64,000 nt of DNA, taken from contig NZ_NJIH01000008.1 of the NCBI RefSeq assembly GCF_002209565.1, positions 248,001 to 312,000 on the forward strand. Reading direction: 5' to 3'. This document shows, piece after piece, positions 41,847 through 50,364 of this stretch (the first letter of the stretch is position 1; each line of letters starts with the position of its first letter). The position numbers were made by a program, and so were the translations under genes. This DNA is from Candidimonas nitroreducens. Its GTDB lineage: Bacteria > Pseudomonadota > Gammaproteobacteria > Burkholderiales > Burkholderiaceae_B. The notes under the pieces are model-generated. The model was not told the origin of the DNA and searched no databases. It worked only from the letters and a program-made list of their open reading frames with translations.

Positions 41847-42014
41847 TCGGATGTCGAAACGCGATTGTAGAGGAAAACCCGAGAGGGAAAACCCCAAGCG
41901 CGCGGTCTCAAGCAAGTAGCAGTGCTTTCGTAGCCCGACATGCCACGGTTGTCTCCTCCACCCTCCTCCTTTGGTGGATTTAGCCCGAGATCGCAAGATC
42001 TCGGGCTTTTTTTT
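41847..42014 (+). ncRNA. Candidate small RNA with CU-rich anti-Shine-Dalgarno loop
   Basis: About 168 nt between a good promoter and a strong intrinsic terminator, without a plausible ORF. Visible structure: a long hairpin region with two small GG(G)AAAACC(C) hairpins (41873-41900). Then comes a CU-rich stretch with CTCCTCC (41953) and CCCTCCTCC (41961). The latter sits in the loop of a hairpin with stem CCACC (41958-41962) and GGTGG (41973-41977). Anti-ribosome-binding-site loops of this kind occur in Hfq-dependent small RNAs of several proteobacterial groups. It could instead be the leader of the polysaccharide gene at 42182, ended by attenuation. Confidence 0.6.
41982..42014 (+). terminator. 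Intrinsic terminator of the candidate small RNA
   Basis: AGCCCGAGATC (41982-41992) pairs perfectly with GATCTCGGGCT (41997-42007) around the loop GCAA, followed by a T-run (42007-42014). Confidence 0.92.
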
Positions 42015-42181
42015 AATTTTTTTTCGGCTCGGCTGCCTGGGCACCTGAAATCCCGATGCCGCCGGAGCGGGACAATTGCCACAGCGGCCCCATTTTTTTG
42101 TTGCATTTTTTCCGAGGGGTCTTCGCGGCGTGTTACAAATACGTCCGATAATATGAAGTTCTCTACCGTGCAGGGGGGGTT

Positions 42182-43327
42182 GTGGCCTCGCATCAAACCT
42201 GGGATACAGTAAGCTGGCTATATATCTGTATCGTGGCATTCACCATCGGCGGCCTGATCGTGGCATCAGAGCGCTGGCACGGTGCTTACACCGGCGATTC
42301 CGATCTGCACAAGCCGCAGGCCTCGCACGCGCGCTCGACGCCGCGGGTGGGCGGCCTGGCGGTGCTGGCCGGCAGTCTGGCCGGCTTGCTGGTGCTGGGC
42401 CCGAAGAACATGACGCTCACCTGGCTGTGGCCGGTGCTGTTCGTGGCGGCGCTGCCGGTGTTCGTGGCTGGCCTGCTGGAAGACATCACCAAGGACATCG
42501 GCTCGGGCAAGCGCCTGCTGGCGGCCTTTATTTCCGCGGCCATCGCCTGGTGGCTGCTGGGCGGGGTCTCGCGCGTGGGCTTGTGGCCCATAGACTGGAT
42601 CCTGGGCTTCTGGCCGATTTCCCTGGTCTTCACCATGGTGGCGGTGGGCGGCTGTACGCACGCCTTGAATATCGTCGACGGCATGAACGGGCTGGCCGGC
42701 ATGGTGGCCACGCTCATGGCTTTGTCGCTGGGGCTGGTGGCCTTGCAGGTGCAGGACATTCCCATCTTCCTGATCGCCGCGGCGCTGGCCTCGGCGACCC
42801 TGGGCTTCCTGGTCTGGAATTTCCCTTTCGGCCGCGTCTTCCTGGGCGACGGCGGCGCTTATTTCCTGGGCTTCATGCTGGCCGAGCTGGCGGTGCAACT
42901 GGTGGTGCGCAATCCCAGCGTGTCGCCGTTTTACGCGCTGGCGGTGCTGTTCTACCCGGTCTTCGAGACCCTGTTCTCGATCTGGCGGCGGCGCTTCAAG
43001 CGCGGCACGCCGGTCGACCAGCCCGATGCGCTGCATCTGCATCAACTGGTGTTCCGCCGGCTGGTGCGCGTCACCTTCAGCCGCGACAGCCGTCACGCGG
43101 TGCCGGCGCTGTGCAACGCCATGACCTCGCCCTATTTGTGGGTGTTGACGCTGATCGGCCTGGTGCCGGCCACCATCTGGTGGGACAACGCCTGGGCGCT
43201 GTGCGCCAGCCTGCTGGTCTTTTCGCTGGTTTACATCTGGCTGTATTCCAGGCTGGTGTCGTGGCGCCGTCCGGCGTGGCTGCTGCTGCCCTCGCTGGGT
43301 CGCGAACACCACAAACGCGACAAGTAG
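42182..43327 (+). CDS. WecA/WbpL-type polyprenyl-phosphate sugar-1-phosphate transferase
   Basis: A 381-residue integral membrane enzyme with about eleven helices. MraY/WecA family motifs are visible: TPRVGGLAVLAG, AGLLEDITKDIGSGKRLLAAFI, THALNIVDGMNGLAGMV (catalytic Asp/Asn), WNFPFGRVFLGDGGAYFLGF and DALHLHQLVFRRL (histidine loop). It starts a lipid-linked repeat unit by moving a HexNAc-phosphate to undecaprenyl phosphate. The start is GTG 42182 behind a G-run. It is the first gene of the surface-polysaccharide cluster. Confidence 0.92.
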   Translation: MASHQTWDTVSWLYICIVAFTIGGLIVASERWHGAYTGDSDLHKPQASHARSTPRVGGLAVLAGSLAGLLVLGPKNMTLTWLWPVLFVAALPVFVAGLLEDITKDIGSGKRLLAAFISAAIAWWLLGGVSRVGLWPIDWILGFWPISLVFTMVAVGGCTHALNIVDGMNGLAGMVATLMALSLGLVALQVQDIPIFLIAAALASATLGFLVWNFPFGRVFLGDGGAYFLGFMLAELAVQLVVRNPSVSPFYALAVLFYPVFETLFSIWRRRFKRGTPVDQPDALHLHQLVFRRLVRVTFSRDSRHAVPALCNAMTSPYLWVLTLIGLVPATIWWDNAWALCASLLVFSLVYIWLYSRLVSWRRPAWLLLPSLGREHHKRDK

Positions 43328-43500
43328 CAAGGGTGCCGCATGGGTATGGACAGCGCCGCCGTGGGTGGCCGGCGCGTTTAAAACGAATAACAGATGCATA
43401 GATAATTCCGGTTTTGCATGCCGGCCCCCTTGCATCGAACCTTTCATTAAACTGTAGGGTAGGGGCCGATGCCGGCGGGCAATACTTCTTTTTCGACGCA

Positions 43501-44793
43501 ATGCGTGGGAGATCCAAGTTGCAAATTCAAGATGTGAACCTTGCGGTGGTTGGGCTGGGCTACGTGGGCCTGCCCCTGGCAGTCGAGTTCGGCAAGAAGC
43601 GGCCGGTACTGGGCTTTGACATCAATGCGCGCCGTATCGCCGAACTGCGCGAAGGGCGTGATCACACGCTCGAGGTCGATGGCGCCGAGCTGGCGCAGGC
43701 CAAGCACCTGAGCTTTACCGACGACGCCGGGCAACTGGCCCGCGCCAATGTATTCATCGTCACCGTGCCCACGCCCATAGACGAGTACAAGCAGCCCGAC
43801 CTGACGCCGCTGGTGCGCGCCAGCGAGACCATAGGCAAGGTGCTCAAGCGCGGCGACGTGGTCGTCTACGAGTCCACGGTGTACCCCGGCGCCACCGAAG
43901 AGGTGTGCGTGCCGGTGCTGGAACGCATGTCGGGCCTGCGCTACAACCAGGACTTTTACGCCGGCTACAGTCCTGAGCGCATCAATCCGGGCGACAAGTC
44001 GCACCGCGTCTCGACCATCAAGAAAGTCACCTCGGGCTCGACGCCCGAAACCGCCGAGCTGGTCGACGCGCTGTATCGCGAGATCATCGTCGCCGGCACT
44101 CACAAGGCCAGTTCGATACGTGTGGCCGAAGCCGCCAAGGTCATCGAGAACACGCAGCGCGACGTCAATATCGCGCTGGTCAACGAGCTGGCGCTGATCT
44201 TCAACAAGATGGGCATCGACACCCAGGCGGTGCTCGAGGCGGCCGGCACCAAATGGAATTTCCTGCCGTTCCGGCCCGGGCTGGTGGGCGGCCACTGCAT
44301 AGGCGTCGATCCCTACTACCTGACGCACAAGGCCCAGGCCATCGGTTATCACCCCGAGATCATCCTGGCCGGCCGGCGCCTGAACGATTCCATGGGCGGC
44401 TATGTGGTGTCGCAGCTGGTCAAGGCCATGACCAAGCGGCGCATCCAGGTGCAGGGTTCGCGCGTGCTGGTCATGGGCCTGACGTTCAAAGAGAACTGCC
44501 CCGACCTGCGCAACACGCGCGTGGTCGACATCGTGCGCGAGCTGGGCGAGTACAACATCGAGGTCGATGTCTACGACCCCTGGGTCGAGGCGGCCGAGGC
44601 GCAGCACGAATACGGCATCACTCCGGTGGCGCAGCCGGCGCAGGGCGCCTACGACGGCATCATCCTGGCGGTGGCGCACCGGCAGTTCACCGATATGGGC
44701 GCGGATGCAATGCGCGCGCTGGGCCGGCCCGAACACGTGCTGTACGACTTGAAGTATGTGTTTCCCGCCGACCAGTCCGATCTGCGCCTGTAG
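43501..44793 (+). CDS. UDP-N-acetyl-hexosamine 6-dehydrogenase (WbpO/TviB-like)
   Basis: A 430-residue NAD-dependent nucleotide-sugar dehydrogenase. It has a Rossmann motif [20 protein letters not shown], then [39 protein letters not shown], the catalytic cysteine in [19 protein letters not shown], and [17 protein letters not shown]. The SPERINPGD and IGVDPYYL wording is that of the WbpO/TviB group making UDP-GalNAcA or UDP-GlcNAcA. The start is ATG 43501 or TTG 43519, the latter with GGGAG just upstream; the chosen ATG adds six residues. It is followed by the epimerase gene. Confidence 0.92.
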   Translation: MRGRSKLQIQDVNLAVVGLGYVGLPLAVEFGKKRPVLGFDINARRIAELREGRDHTLEVDGAELAQAKHLSFTDDAGQLARANVFIVTVPTPIDEYKQPDLTPLVRASETIGKVLKRGDVVVYESTVYPGATEEVCVPVLERMSGLRYNQDFYAGYSPERINPGDKSHRVSTIKKVTSGSTPETAELVDALYREIIVAGTHKASSIRVAEAAKVIENTQRDVNIALVNELALIFNKMGIDTQAVLEAAGTKWNFLPFRPGLVGGHCIGVDPYYLTHKAQAIGYHPEIILAGRRLNDSMGGYVVSQLVKAMTKRRIQVQGSRVLVMGLTFKENCPDLRNTRVVDIVRELGEYNIEVDVYDPWVEAAEAQHEYGITPVAQPAQGAYDGIILAVAHRQFTDMGADAMRALGRPEHVLYDLKYVFPADQSDLRL

Positions 44794-44861
44794 CGGCCAG
44801 CCGCAAATACGAAATGCCCGCTGCGGGGCGGGCGGACGAACTTCATCGAAGGTTGATTGCA

Positions 44862-45887
44862 ATGAGTACCCATTACCAGGAATTGATGGCCAGCCTGCGT
44901 ACCAAGCCGCGCACGTGGCTGGTGACAGGCTGCGCCGGCTTCATCGGCTCGAACATCCTCGAAACCCTGCTGACGCTGGATCAGAATGTGGTGGGCCTGG
45001 ACAACTTCGCCACCGGCCACCAGTACAACCTGGACGAAGTGCGCCAGACCGTGTCCGCCGAACAATGGGCGCGCTTTACCTTCCATGAAGGCGACATACG
45101 CGACCTCGATGCCTGCCGCAAGGCGACGGCCGGAGTCGACTTCGTGCTGCACCAGGCGGCGCTGGGCTCCGTGCCGCGATCGCTGTCCGACCCCATCACC
45201 ACCAATGACGTGAACGTCGGCGGCTTCTTGAACATGCTGGTGGCGGCGCGCGATGCCAAAGTGCAGGCCTTCGTCTATGCGGCCTCCAGTTCCACCTATG
45301 GCGATCACCCCGACCTGCCCAAGGTCGAAGACCGCATCGGCCGCCCCTTGTCGCCGTACGCCATCACCAAGTATGTCAACGAACTGTACGCCGACGTGTT
45401 CGCGCGCGCCTACGATTTCGGCAGCATAGGCCTGCGCTACTTCAACGTGTTCGGCAAGCGCCAGGATCCCAACGGCGCCTATGCAGCGGTCATTCCCAAG
45501 TGGGTGGCGGCCATGATCCGCGGCGAAGACGTGGTGGTCAACGGCGACGGCGAGACCAGCCGCGACTTCTGCTTCGTCGAGAATGCGGTGCAGGCCAATC
45601 TGCTGGCCGCGCTGGCGCAGCCCGAGGGCGTCAATCAGGTCTACAACGTGGCCTACAACGCGCGCACCAGCCTGAACGAGCTGTTCGAATATCTCGCCCG
45701 CGCGCTGGCCAACAACGGCATCGTCTACGACAAGCAGCCGGTGCACGCCGATTTCCGCGCCGGCGACGTGCGTCATTCCCAGGCCGACATCAGCAAGGCG
45801 CGGCGGTTGCTGGGATACGACCCTCTGCACGACATCGTGCAGGGGCTGGAGGTGGCCATGCCTTGGTACACGCAATTCCTGCGTTAA
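44862..45887 (+). CDS. UDP-GlcNAc(A) C4-epimerase (WbpP/TviC-like)
   Basis: A 341-residue extended short-chain dehydrogenase. It has [19 protein letters not shown] (NAD motif), [30 protein letters not shown], the catalytic [11 protein letters not shown] and [17 protein letters not shown] (Ser, Tyr, Lys), and [22 protein letters not shown]. This wording matches the WbpP/TviC group, which interconverts GlcNAc and GalNAc (or their uronic acids) as UDP sugars. Together with the preceding dehydrogenase it makes UDP-GalNAcA. It lies 68 bases after that gene. Confidence 0.93.
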   Translation: MSTHYQELMASLRTKPRTWLVTGCAGFIGSNILETLLTLDQNVVGLDNFATGHQYNLDEVRQTVSAEQWARFTFHEGDIRDLDACRKATAGVDFVLHQAALGSVPRSLSDPITTNDVNVGGFLNMLVAARDAKVQAFVYAASSSTYGDHPDLPKVEDRIGRPLSPYAITKYVNELYADVFARAYDFGSIGLRYFNVFGKRQDPNGAYAAVIPKWVAAMIRGEDVVVNGDGETSRDFCFVENAVQANLLAALAQPEGVNQVYNVAYNARTSLNELFEYLARALANNGIVYDKQPVHADFRAGDVRHSQADISKARRLLGYDPLHDIVQGLEVAMPWYTQFLR

Positions 45888-45890
45888 TTC

Positions 45891-47240
45891 TTGAATACGT
45901 TCATACGACGATTATCGAACCTGCACTCCGACCATCGGCGCATCGCCCAGGGGGCGGCGCGAGTCGCCTTCTTCCTGCTGCTGGGAAAGTTCGCCGGCGC
46001 GCTCAAGGAAATGGCGGTGGCGTACCGCTATGGCGTCAGCAGCGTAGTGGACGCCTACCAGTTCACCATGACTATGGCGAACTGGCTGCCGGTCACGCTG
46101 GTGGGCGTGCTGTCGGTGGTGTTGATTCCGGTACTGGTACGCATACGCTACCAGGATCCGGTCGCGCGCGCGCGCTTCCTGCGCGAGCTGCAGGCCTGGG
46201 TGCTGGTGCTGGGCGCGGCGCTGGCGCTGTTGATCTACATGGCATGGCCCTGGGTGCTGAGCATCGCGGGCAAGGGGTTGTCGCCCGAGGTTCGCGGCAT
46301 GAGCTCGCAGCTCATTCTGGCCTTCGCGCCCGCGGCGCTGCTGACCGTGATGACCGGCGTCAGCGCCGCGCGGCTGCGTGCGCACGAGCGCCACATCAAC
46401 ACTTTGCTCGACAGTGTGCCGGCGCTGCTGATCCTGCTGTGCATCCTGGCATGGCCGGTGCGCGATGTACGGCCTCTGCTGTGGGGCACGCTGCTGGGCT
46501 ATCTGCTGCAGTCGGCCTGGCAATTGTGGCTGGCCAGAAAGGCCGACGGCATGTGGGGGCGGCCCTTGTTCACGCTGCGCTCGCCGCACTGGCCCGACCT
46601 GGCCACGGCGGCCGGTGTGATGCTGGTGGGGCAGGTGGCCATGAGCTTCGTCGGGCCCATCGACCAGTACACCGCGGCCAATCTGGGGGCCAATGCCAAC
46701 GCCACCCTGGGTTATGCCAGCCGCCTGCTGTCGCTGGTGCTGGGCATAGGCGCCGCCTCGGTGGGGCGCGCGGCGCTGCCGGTGCTGTCGGACATCCAGG
46801 GCCGCGGCGACCCGGTGCGCGCACGGGCCACCGCATTGAAGTGGTCGTGCCTGATGGTGCTGGCCGGCGCCGTGGTGTGCCTGGTCGGCTGGCTGCTGGC
46901 GCCGTGGGGCGTGGCGCTGCTGTTCCAGCGCGGCGCCTTCACTGCGCAGAATACCGTCGCGGTGTCTCAGGTGCTGCGCTGGGGCCTGCTGCAGCTGCCC
47001 TTTTATTTCGGCGTGCTGATGCTGGTGCAGCTGCTGGCGAGCCAGAACCGCTATCGCGTCATGGCGGCCATCGCGGTGGCCAACTTCGCATTGAAGGCGG
47101 TCATGAACCTGGTGCTGGCGCCGCGCATGGGTGTCGAAGGCATCATGCTCGCCACCAGCATCATGTATGTGCTTTCCTATACGTGTTATGTCGTGGCTGC
47201 CTGGGTTCTGTCGCCGGACGCGGCGCAGGGCCGGCCATGA
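45891..47240 (+). CDS. MurJ/MviN-superfamily flippase (Wzx-like) of the polysaccharide cluster
   Basis: A 449-residue membrane protein with about 12-13 helices. It contains FFLLLGKFAGALKEMAVAYRYGVSSVVDAYQFTMTM, the typical MOP-superfamily MviN start, and conserved GRAALPVLSDIQGRGD and LLFQRGAFTAQNT regions (the FQRGAFT motif is strongly MurJ-like). It probably flips the lipid-linked repeat unit. The start is TTG at 45891, three bases after the epimerase stop. Being inside a polysaccharide cluster it is more likely a dedicated flippase than the essential lipid II flippase. Confidence 0.88.
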   Translation: MNTFIRRLSNLHSDHRRIAQGAARVAFFLLLGKFAGALKEMAVAYRYGVSSVVDAYQFTMTMANWLPVTLVGVLSVVLIPVLVRIRYQDPVARARFLRELQAWVLVLGAALALLIYMAWPWVLSIAGKGLSPEVRGMSSQLILAFAPAALLTVMTGVSAARLRAHERHINTLLDSVPALLILLCILAWPVRDVRPLLWGTLLGYLLQSAWQLWLARKADGMWGRPLFTLRSPHWPDLATAAGVMLVGQVAMSFVGPIDQYTAANLGANANATLGYASRLLSLVLGIGAASVGRAALPVLSDIQGRGDPVRARATALKWSCLMVLAGAVVCLVGWLLAPWGVALLFQRGAFTAQNTVAVSQVLRWGLLQLPFYFGVLMLVQLLASQNRYRVMAAIAVANFALKAVMNLVLAPRMGVEGIMLATSIMYVLSYTCYVVAAWVLSPDAAQGRP

Positions 47241-47282
47241 ACCGGCCGTAAGCCGGCCCTGCGGGCATTTTTAACAGATTCA

Positions 47283-48434
47283 TTGCGGATACCAATTTTG
47301 AAGCCAGCGGTTCGTACGCCTCATTTGATGATAGTGATCCATTCCCTGAACGGGGGTGGGGCCGAGCGCGTGGCGGTCGATCTGGGCGCTTACTGGGTCG
47401 AGCGCGGCTACCAGGTCACGCTGGTGACGCAGTCCGATGCCGCCACGGATGCCTATGCGCTGCATCCCGCGGTGCGCCGTGTGGCGCTGGGCACGGCCGG
47501 CGACAGCGGCGGCGGCCTGCGCGGCATGCTGGCCAATCTGCGCCGCGTGCTGGCGCTGCGCCGCCTGATACGCCGCAGCCGACCCACCGTGGTGCTGGGC
47601 ATGATGACCACGGCCTCGGTGCTGGCCGTGCTGGCGGCGCGCCGCCAGCCCTGCCGGGTCATCGCCACCGAGCACACGCATCCGCCTTCGCAAGAGCTCA
47701 GCCCCATGTGGCTGCGGCTGCGGCGCCGCACCTACCCGCGCGCCGCGCAGGTGGTGGCGCTTACCAAGGGTACGGCGCAGTGGCTGGAGCAGCATGTGCC
47801 GGGCTGTTCCGTGACGGTAATTCCCAATGCCGTGCGCTGGCCGCTGGAGCCCGGCGAGCCGGTGCTGGAACCGCCCGACCGCCGCGGCCGGCGGCGCCTG
47901 CTGGCGGTCGGGCGGCTGCATCCGCACAAGGGCTTCGACCTGTTGATACAGGCATTCCAGATGGTGGCCGATCATGTGCGCGACTGGGATCTCGTCATCC
48001 TGGGCGAGGGCGGCAGCCGTGGCGAGCTGCAGCGGTGCATCGACGAGGCCGGCCTGCAGGATCGCATCAGCATGCCGGGCCGGGTGGGCAATATCGGCCA
48101 ATGGTACGAGCAGTCCGACCTGTATGTGCTGAGCTCGCGCGTCGAGGGTTTGTCCAACACGCTGATCGAGTCCATGGCCTGTGGGCTGCCGGCGGTGGCC
48201 TTCGATTGCGACACGGGGCCCAGGGAAATCGTGCGCAACGGCATAGACGGGGTGCTGGTGCGCCCGGTCGAAGATGCCGAGGCCTTGGCCGCGCATCTGT
48301 ACGGGCTGATGACGAATCACGAACGGCGCGCGGCCCTGGGCCGGCGCGCCGTCGACGTGCGCGACCGGTTCTCCATGGTTCGGGTCATGGCATTATGGCA
48401 CCATGTATTTGAGCCCGCGCAGGGGCGGGAATAA
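47283..48434 (+). CDS. GT4-family glycosyltransferase
   Basis: A 383-residue GT-B glycosyltransferase. The N-terminal domain has VIHSLNGGGAERVAVDLGAYW, and the donor-binding domain has LLAVGRLHPHKGFDLLIQAF, LGEGGSRGELQ, and VLSSRVEGLSNTLIESMACGLPAVAFDCDTGPREIV (the GT4 EX7E motif). It is cytosolic and adds one sugar of the repeat unit. The start is uncertain: TTG 47283 or ATG 47328 (MIVIHSLNGGG), the latter closer to typical GT4 starts. It is followed by the asparagine synthase-like gene after 10 bases. Confidence 0.9.
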   Translation: MRIPILKPAVRTPHLMIVIHSLNGGGAERVAVDLGAYWVERGYQVTLVTQSDAATDAYALHPAVRRVALGTAGDSGGGLRGMLANLRRVLALRRLIRRSRPTVVLGMMTTASVLAVLAARRQPCRVIATEHTHPPSQELSPMWLRLRRRTYPRAAQVVALTKGTAQWLEQHVPGCSVTVIPNAVRWPLEPGEPVLEPPDRRGRRRLLAVGRLHPHKGFDLLIQAFQMVADHVRDWDLVILGEGGSRGELQRCIDEAGLQDRISMPGRVGNIGQWYEQSDLYVLSSRVEGLSNTLIESMACGLPAVAFDCDTGPREIVRNGIDGVLVRPVEDAEALAAHLYGLMTNHERRAALGRRAVDVRDRFSMVRVMALWHHVFEPAQGRE

Positions 48435-48444
48435 CGGACTGGCT

Positions 48445-50364
48445 ATGTGTGGAATCATTGGCGTGTGGGGCCCCATGATCAACAAGCAGGCCGAGCTGGA
48501 GCGCGGCTGCTGCAGAATGCGCGAGCGCGGCCCCGACAGCACGGGCTATTGGCATGACACGGAAGCCGGCCTGGCGCTGGGCCACGTGCGCCTGGCCATA
48601 CTCGATCTGTCCGAGGCTGGCCACCAGCCCATGGTGTCGCACTGCGGGCGCTACGTGCTGGTGCTCAACGGCGAGATCTACAACCACCTGGAACTGCGGG
48701 CCGAACTGGAAGGCCGCGGCCAGGCGCCGGACTGGCGCGGGCATTCCGACACCGAGACCATACTGGCCTGTTTGGCGGCCTGGGGCGTCGAAGAAACGCT
48801 GTATCGGGCCACCGGCATGTTCGCCATGGGTCTGTGGGATAGGCAAGACCGCAGCCTGTCGCTGATGCGCGACCGCATGGGCGAGAAACCCTTGTACATG
48901 GGCTTCGCCGGCCAGAGCTTCGTGTTCGGTTCGCAGCTCAAGGCGCTGAGCGCCATGCCGGGCTTCTCGCACGAGATCGACCGGCGCGCGCTGTCGCTGC
49001 TGGTGCGCCATAACTACATACCGGCGCCCTGGAGCATTTACCGCGGCATGCGCAAGCTCGCGCCGGGTTCATGGGTGCGCCTGACCCGCGAACATTGCCT
49101 GCGCCGCGAGTTTCCTCCGGTGCGCGCATACTGGTCGGCGCAGACCGTGGCGCAACAGGCCCGCGAGCAAGAGCTGGATTTCGAGACCGAAGGGCAGGCC
49201 GTGGATGCGCTGGAATCCGTGCTGGGCGCGTCGGTGCAGCGCCAGATGCTGGCCGACGTGGGCCTGGGCGCATTCCTGTCGGGCGGTATCGATTCCTCGG
49301 TGGTCGTGGCGCTGATGCGCGCGCGCGGCTCGGGGCAGGTCAATACGTATTCCATCGGCTTCGAAGAGCCCGGCTACAACGAAGCGGAGCACGCCAAGGC
49401 CGTGGCGGCGCATTTGGGCACTGCGCACACCGAGCTGTACGTCAGCGCGGCCGACGCCCTGGCCACGGTGCCCGATCTGGCCGCCGTCTACGACGAGCCC
49501 TTCGCCGATTCGTCGCAGATCCCCACGCTGCTGGTATCGCGCATGGCGCGCCAGCATGTCACGGTGGCCCTGTCGGGCGATGGCGGCGACGAACTGTTCG
49601 GCGGCTATGCGCGCTACTTCCGCGCCCAGCGCTGGTGGCACAGGCGCGAGTCGCTGCCGGCGCTGTTGCGCCGGCCTCTGTCCGAACTGGGCCGCCTGGG
49701 GGCCGCGCTGCTGCCGGCCGGGCAACTGCACGACCAGGCGCTCAAGGCGGTGGCGCTGGCCGGCGCGCCGCACGCCGGGCAGTTCTACCGCCAGTTCGTG
49801 TCGTACTGGAAGGATCCGCGGCAGGTGGTGCGCGGCGCCTACGTGCCCGATACCGCCTTCGACCGGCAGATGGGCGAAGGCAATTTCTTCGAATACATGA
49901 TGCTGCTCGATGCCCTCACCTACTTGCCGGACGACATCCTGGTCAAGGTCGATCGCGCCGCCATGTCGGTCAGCCTGGAAACCCGCGTGCCGATGCTGGA
50001 TCACCACGTGTTCGAGTTCGCCCAGCGCCTGCCGCTGCACTACAAGGTGCGCGATGGCAGAGGCAAATGGCTGCTGCGCCAGCTGCTGTATCGCCATGTT
50101 CCGGCGCATCTGGTCGATCGGCCCAAGAAAGGTTTTTCGGTGCCGCTGGGGACATGGCTGCGCGGGCCGCTGAAGGACTGGGGGGCGTCGCTGCTGGAGC
50201 CTTCGCGCTTGCTGCGCGAAGGCCTGTTCGAGCCCGGCGCGGTGCAGCGCAAGTGGCGCGAGCACCAGTCGGGCGTGCGCAACTGGAGCCAGCACCTGTG
50301 GAGCATCCTGATGACGCAGGCATGGCTCGACTCTAAAACAGGCACGGCGGCGCGGGTGCGATGA
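48445..50364 (+). CDS. Asparagine synthase-like glutamine amidotransferase (WbpS-like)
   Basis: A 639-residue enzyme. Class II glutamine amidotransferase domain: Cys2 after the start Met in MCGIIGVWG, RERGPDSTGYW, LVLNGEIYNHLELR. Then the ATP-pyrophosphatase domain with FLSGGIDSSVVVAL, SIGFEEPGYNEAEHA, ALSGDGGDELFGGY and RPKKGFSVPLGTWLRGPL. In O-antigen clusters such enzymes amidate uronic acids (for example GalNAcA to GalNAcAN), which fits the UDP-GalNAcA genes here. The start at ATG 48445 is fixed by the catalytic Cys2. It overlaps the next gene by ATGA. Confidence 0.92.
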   Translation: MCGIIGVWGPMINKQAELERGCCRMRERGPDSTGYWHDTEAGLALGHVRLAILDLSEAGHQPMVSHCGRYVLVLNGEIYNHLELRAELEGRGQAPDWRGHSDTETILACLAAWGVEETLYRATGMFAMGLWDRQDRSLSLMRDRMGEKPLYMGFAGQSFVFGSQLKALSAMPGFSHEIDRRALSLLVRHNYIPAPWSIYRGMRKLAPGSWVRLTREHCLRREFPPVRAYWSAQTVAQQAREQELDFETEGQAVDALESVLGASVQRQMLADVGLGAFLSGGIDSSVVVALMRARGSGQVNTYSIGFEEPGYNEAEHAKAVAAHLGTAHTELYVSAADALATVPDLAAVYDEPFADSSQIPTLLVSRMARQHVTVALSGDGGDELFGGYARYFRAQRWWHRRESLPALLRRPLSELGRLGAALLPAGQLHDQALKAVALAGAPHAGQFYRQFVSYWKDPRQVVRGAYVPDTAFDRQMGEGNFFEYMMLLDALTYLPDDILVKVDRAAMSVSLETRVPMLDHHVFEFAQRLPLHYKVRDGRGKWLLRQLLYRHVPAHLVDRPKKGFSVPLGTWLRGPLKDWGASLLEPSRLLREGLFEPGAVQRKWREHQSGVRNWSQHLWSILMTQAWLDSKTGTAARVR

